Below are positions 14,992 through 16,512 of a DNA stretch of 16,512 nt, in pieces. Each line of letters starts with the position of its first letter. Within the stretch, counting starts at the first letter, position 1. Position numbers and translations under genes: made by a program. A model generated the notes under the pieces. The model was given only the letters and a program-made list of their open reading frames with translations. It made no database searches and had not been told where the DNA came from. Origin of the DNA: CAZAGD01 sp964484485 (lineage in GTDB: Bacteria; Desulfobacterota; SM23-61); NCBI GenBank assembly GCA_964484485.1, contig CAZAGD010000198.1, forward strand, positions 1 to 16,512. Reading direction: 5' to 3'.

Positions 14992-16174
14992 CCTTCTCTT
15001 GTTTCAATTTTTCCACTTCTAATTGTGTATATCCCAAAATTTTGGTGAGAATTTCTTCGGTATGCTCCCCCAAGGTGGGAGGAGGTATTTTTATCTCTCC
15101 CGGGGTCAAAGATAGTTTAACTGGTATGCCGGTAATTTTAATCTGGCCACAAGTGGGATGATCAATCTCTTTAACCATTTCTAAAGCCTGGGCCTGGTCA
15201 GAAGTAAGGGCCTGGCCGACGGACCAGATTGGACCATTGGGCACACCTGCCTCGTCCAAAATTTGCTGCAATTCTTTTACTTTAAAGGTTTTAGTTCTTT
15301 CCTCTAAGACCATAATTAGGGCTTCGCGATTTTTAACCCTTAGTCCATTTGTTTTAAATCGCGCATCTTGAGGAAGATGGGGAAGCCCTAAGGCTAAACA
15401 AGTTTTCGCAAATAAATTATCATTGCCTGCGGCGATATTAATATATCCATCTGCGCAGGGGAAGCTTTCGTAAGGAGCAATAAGGGGATGTCGATTTCCT
15501 TCGGGCTGAGGAGATTGGCCAGTGGCAAAGTAACGTCCGGCTTGAAAAGTAAGTTCAGCAAGCATCGTTTCAAAAAGAGAAGTTTCCACCATCTGGCCTT
15601 GACCAGTGCGCTCCCGATGATAAAGGGCCGCCAGAATACCATAGGCGGCAAACATGCCGGCATTAATATCAGCAATGGCTACTCCAACTTTAATTGGCCT
15701 TCCTCCTACTTCTCCCGTAAAAGACATGAAGCCGCTCATCCCTTGGGCGATGAGGTCAAAGCCAGGCTTTTGCGAGTCCGGGCCTTTACTGCCAAAGCCG
15801 GTAATGGAACAGAAGATAAGGCGGGGATTGATAGTCCGAACACTTGCGTAAGAGAAACCCATTTGGGTAATTACTCCAGGCCGGAAATTTTCTACCAAGA
15901 CATCAGAGACTTTAAGCAAATCTGTTAAAATTTTTTTGGCCTTTTCGGTGCGGAGGTTAAGGGTGATACTTTTTTTATTTCGGTTGCAGGAAAGAAAATA
16001 GGCGCTCTCTGGGCCAATATAAGGAGGAGCCCAAGATCGGGAATCATCCCCTCCCTCTGGCGATTCAACTTTTATTATTTCCGCCCCCATATCTCCTAAC
16101 ATCATCGTACAATAAGGGCCAGCCAAGGCCCGAGTGAGATCTAATACTCGAATTCCAGTCAAAGGTCCAGCCAT
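14984..16174 (-). CDS. Class III (CaiB/BaiF family) CoA-transferase
   Basis: Family III CoA-transferases move CoA between organic acids through an aspartyl-CoA intermediate. The 396-residue product has the family N-terminus GIRVLDLTRALAGPYCTMMLGDMGAEIIKVE, the block NRNKKSITLNL, VLVENFRPG (93-100) and ADINAGMFAAYGI, where D169 matches the catalytic aspartate of formyl-CoA transferase. The second domain includes GQMVETSLFE and EAGVPNGPIWSVGQ. The substrate (carnitine, succinate, benzylsuccinate, oxalate and so on) cannot be told from sequence alone, and no degradation genes flank it here. The start at 16174 has an AAGGAGA site six bases upstream on the minus strand and its own promoter with element C. 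Confidence 0.94.
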   Translation of the reverse strand: MAGPLTGIRVLDLTRALAGPYCTMMLGDMGAEIIKVESPEGGDDSRSWAPPYIGPESAYFLSCNRNKKSITLNLRTEKAKKILTDLLKVSDVLVENFRPGVITQMGFSYASVRTINPRLIFCSITGFGSKGPDSQKPGFDLIAQGMSGFMSFTGEVGGRPIKVGVAIADINAGMFAAYGILAALYHRERTGQGQMVETSLFETMLAELTFQAGRYFATGQSPQPEGNRHPLIAPYESFPCADGYINIAAGNDNLFAKTCLALGLPHLPQDARFKTNGLRVKNREALIMVLEERTKTFKVKELQQILDEAGVPNGPIWSVGQALTSDQAQALEMVKEIDHPTCGQIKITGIPVKLSLTPGEIKIPPPTLGEHTEEILTKILGYTQLEVEKLKQEKVI

Positions 16175-16213
16175 GGAAATTCTCCTTGTCTATTGCAGAT
16201 ATTTCTTTACTCC

Positions 16214-16268
16214 CTTTAACATTGATCTCAACCGTTGTCAAGAGAACTGTGGAGCTGACCGTCGATCA
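16214..16268 (-). promoter_or_regulatory. CoA-transferase promoter with palindromic upstream element (copy C)
   Basis: On the minus strand a perfect TTGACA (plus 16236-16241) is followed after 16 bp by TTAAAG (16214-16219), giving a start near 16207 and a leader of about 30 bases. The element TGATCGACGGTCAG, identical to copy A, lies at 16255-16268, 13 bp before the -35 box; its centre is 45 bp from the -10 centre. The AT-rich flank beyond it (16269-16292) matches the flank of copy B. Confidence 0.68.
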
Positions 16269-16292
16269 CTTTTTAAATTTCAGCTTAATTCA
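16254..16292 (+). repeat. Extended dispersed repeat, copy C (39 nt)
   Basis: Partner of the 14196-14233 repeat in the same orientation. Its last two bases (CA) are also the first two of the inverted-repeat arm beginning at 16291, so the repeat abuts the structured element directly. Confidence 0.8.
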
Positions 16293-16506
16293 GGCGGGAG
16301 GGGGAGAGGCTCATTAAAATGAGGCGCATATTCTTTCATAGGTACGGGCGGGGAGATAAACATTTATTTTTAAAAAAAGAAGCTATTATTTAAGTTTATC
16401 TGTTATAGACAAGTATGTCCCCGCCGTTCTTTGCGGAGAGAAGGTGAGTAAGAGAGGCATGGTCATTTCCCAGCCGATTTTAATTTCGTCTCTCCCCTCC
16501 CGCCTG
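16291..16506. repeat. Nested inverted-repeat element (candidate structured RNA or MITE-like element)
   Basis: The ends are complementary: CAGGCGGGAGGGGGAGAG (16291-16308) pairs with CTCTCCCCTCCCGCCTG (16490-16506) over 17 bp with one bulged G. Inside lie a hairpin CTCAT-TAAA-ATGAG (16310-16323), a nested pair GGCGGGGA/TCCCCGCC (16347-16354/16418-16425) enclosing AGATAAAC/GTTTATCT (16354-16361/16394-16401), a small hairpin GACA-AGTA-TGTC (16408-16419) that competes with the outer stem, and GGC-A-TGG/CCAGCC (16456-16475). No credible coding frame is present. It could be a ~216-nt structured non-coding RNA, a REP/MITE-type element, or the leader of a gene beyond the window. No known riboswitch, 6S, SRP, tmRNA or RNase P signature was recognised. 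Confidence 0.55.
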
Positions 16507-16512
16507 TTTCCT

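Noticed and set aside
15488..15928. Plus-strand 146-residue frame opposite the CoA-transferase
   Set aside because: It is antisense to a clearly real CoA-transferase, with unnatural composition and no family match.
16134..16322. Plus-strand 62-residue frame over the CoA-transferase promoter
   Set aside because: It spans the opposite gene's start, promoter and repeat C. No ribosome site or protein-like pattern is seen.
16291..16512. Known riboswitch, T-box, 6S, SRP, tmRNA or RNase P RNA
   Set aside because: I looked for their conserved core sequences on both strands and found none, so the region is left as an unnamed structured element.
1..16512. CRISPR array, insertion sequence, phage or defence system
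   Set aside because: No regularly spaced repeats, no transposase, integrase or effector genes were seen. The genes are core housekeeping genes with uniform appearance.

Overview
The window is a bacterial housekeeping segment with moderate GC (about 45% by eye). The gene order rimP-nusA-infB-ylxP-rbfA-nrnA-truB-rpsO-pnp-M16 peptidase-dut, together with a NusA carrying a C-terminal helix-hairpin-helix domain, most resembles Desulfobacterota (former Deltaproteobacteria) or a related anaerobic lineage. A short iron-sulfur QueG-like protein and a class III CoA-transferase fit an anaerobe. This assignment is an inference from gene order and protein style, not a phylogeny.

Region 1 (1-12758, + strand) opens with a promoter, a tRNA-Gly(CCC) and an intrinsic terminator. 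A tightly packed operon follows. Its first part handles translation and RNA: rimP (30S maturation), nusA (transcription elongation), infB (IF2), a YlxP/DUF503 gene, rbfA (30S maturation), nrnA (nanoRNase/pAp phosphatase), truB (tRNA psi55), rpsO (S15) and pnp (PNPase). The second part holds an M16 zinc peptidase, dut (dUTPase), an unrecognised protein with a HELIH zincin-like motif, and an FmdB-type zinc ribbon. Several junctions overlap (rbfA/nrnA, nrnA/truB) or are separated by only a few bases. ylxR, ylxQ and ribF, often found in such operons, are absent here.

Region 2 (12768-14124, - strand) is a two-gene membrane operon: uppP (undecaprenyl-diphosphate phosphatase) followed by a COG2426 small membrane exporter-like gene. 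It converges on the fmdB end with only 9 bp between the stops.

Region 3 (14284-16174) holds a short QueG-like two-[4Fe-4S] protein (+) and a CaiB/BaiF class III CoA-transferase (-), whose 3' ends overlap by 8 bp. The last ~220 bp carry no gene but contain nested long inverted repeats, a candidate structured RNA or non-autonomous repeat element.

The most notable discovery is a 14-bp imperfect palindrome (TGATCGACGGTCAG, one mismatch in one copy). It occurs three times, always intergenic and always 11-13 bp upstream of a TTGAC(A/T) -35 box with its centre 44-45 bp from the -10 centre. The three promoters are those of tRNA-Gly (and probably the whole nusA operon), uppP and the CoA-transferase. 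Two copies also share a longer AT-rich flank. This looks like an undescribed upstream promoter element or operator shared by unrelated housekeeping genes. The second candidate novelty is the unnamed HELIH protein between dut and fmdB.
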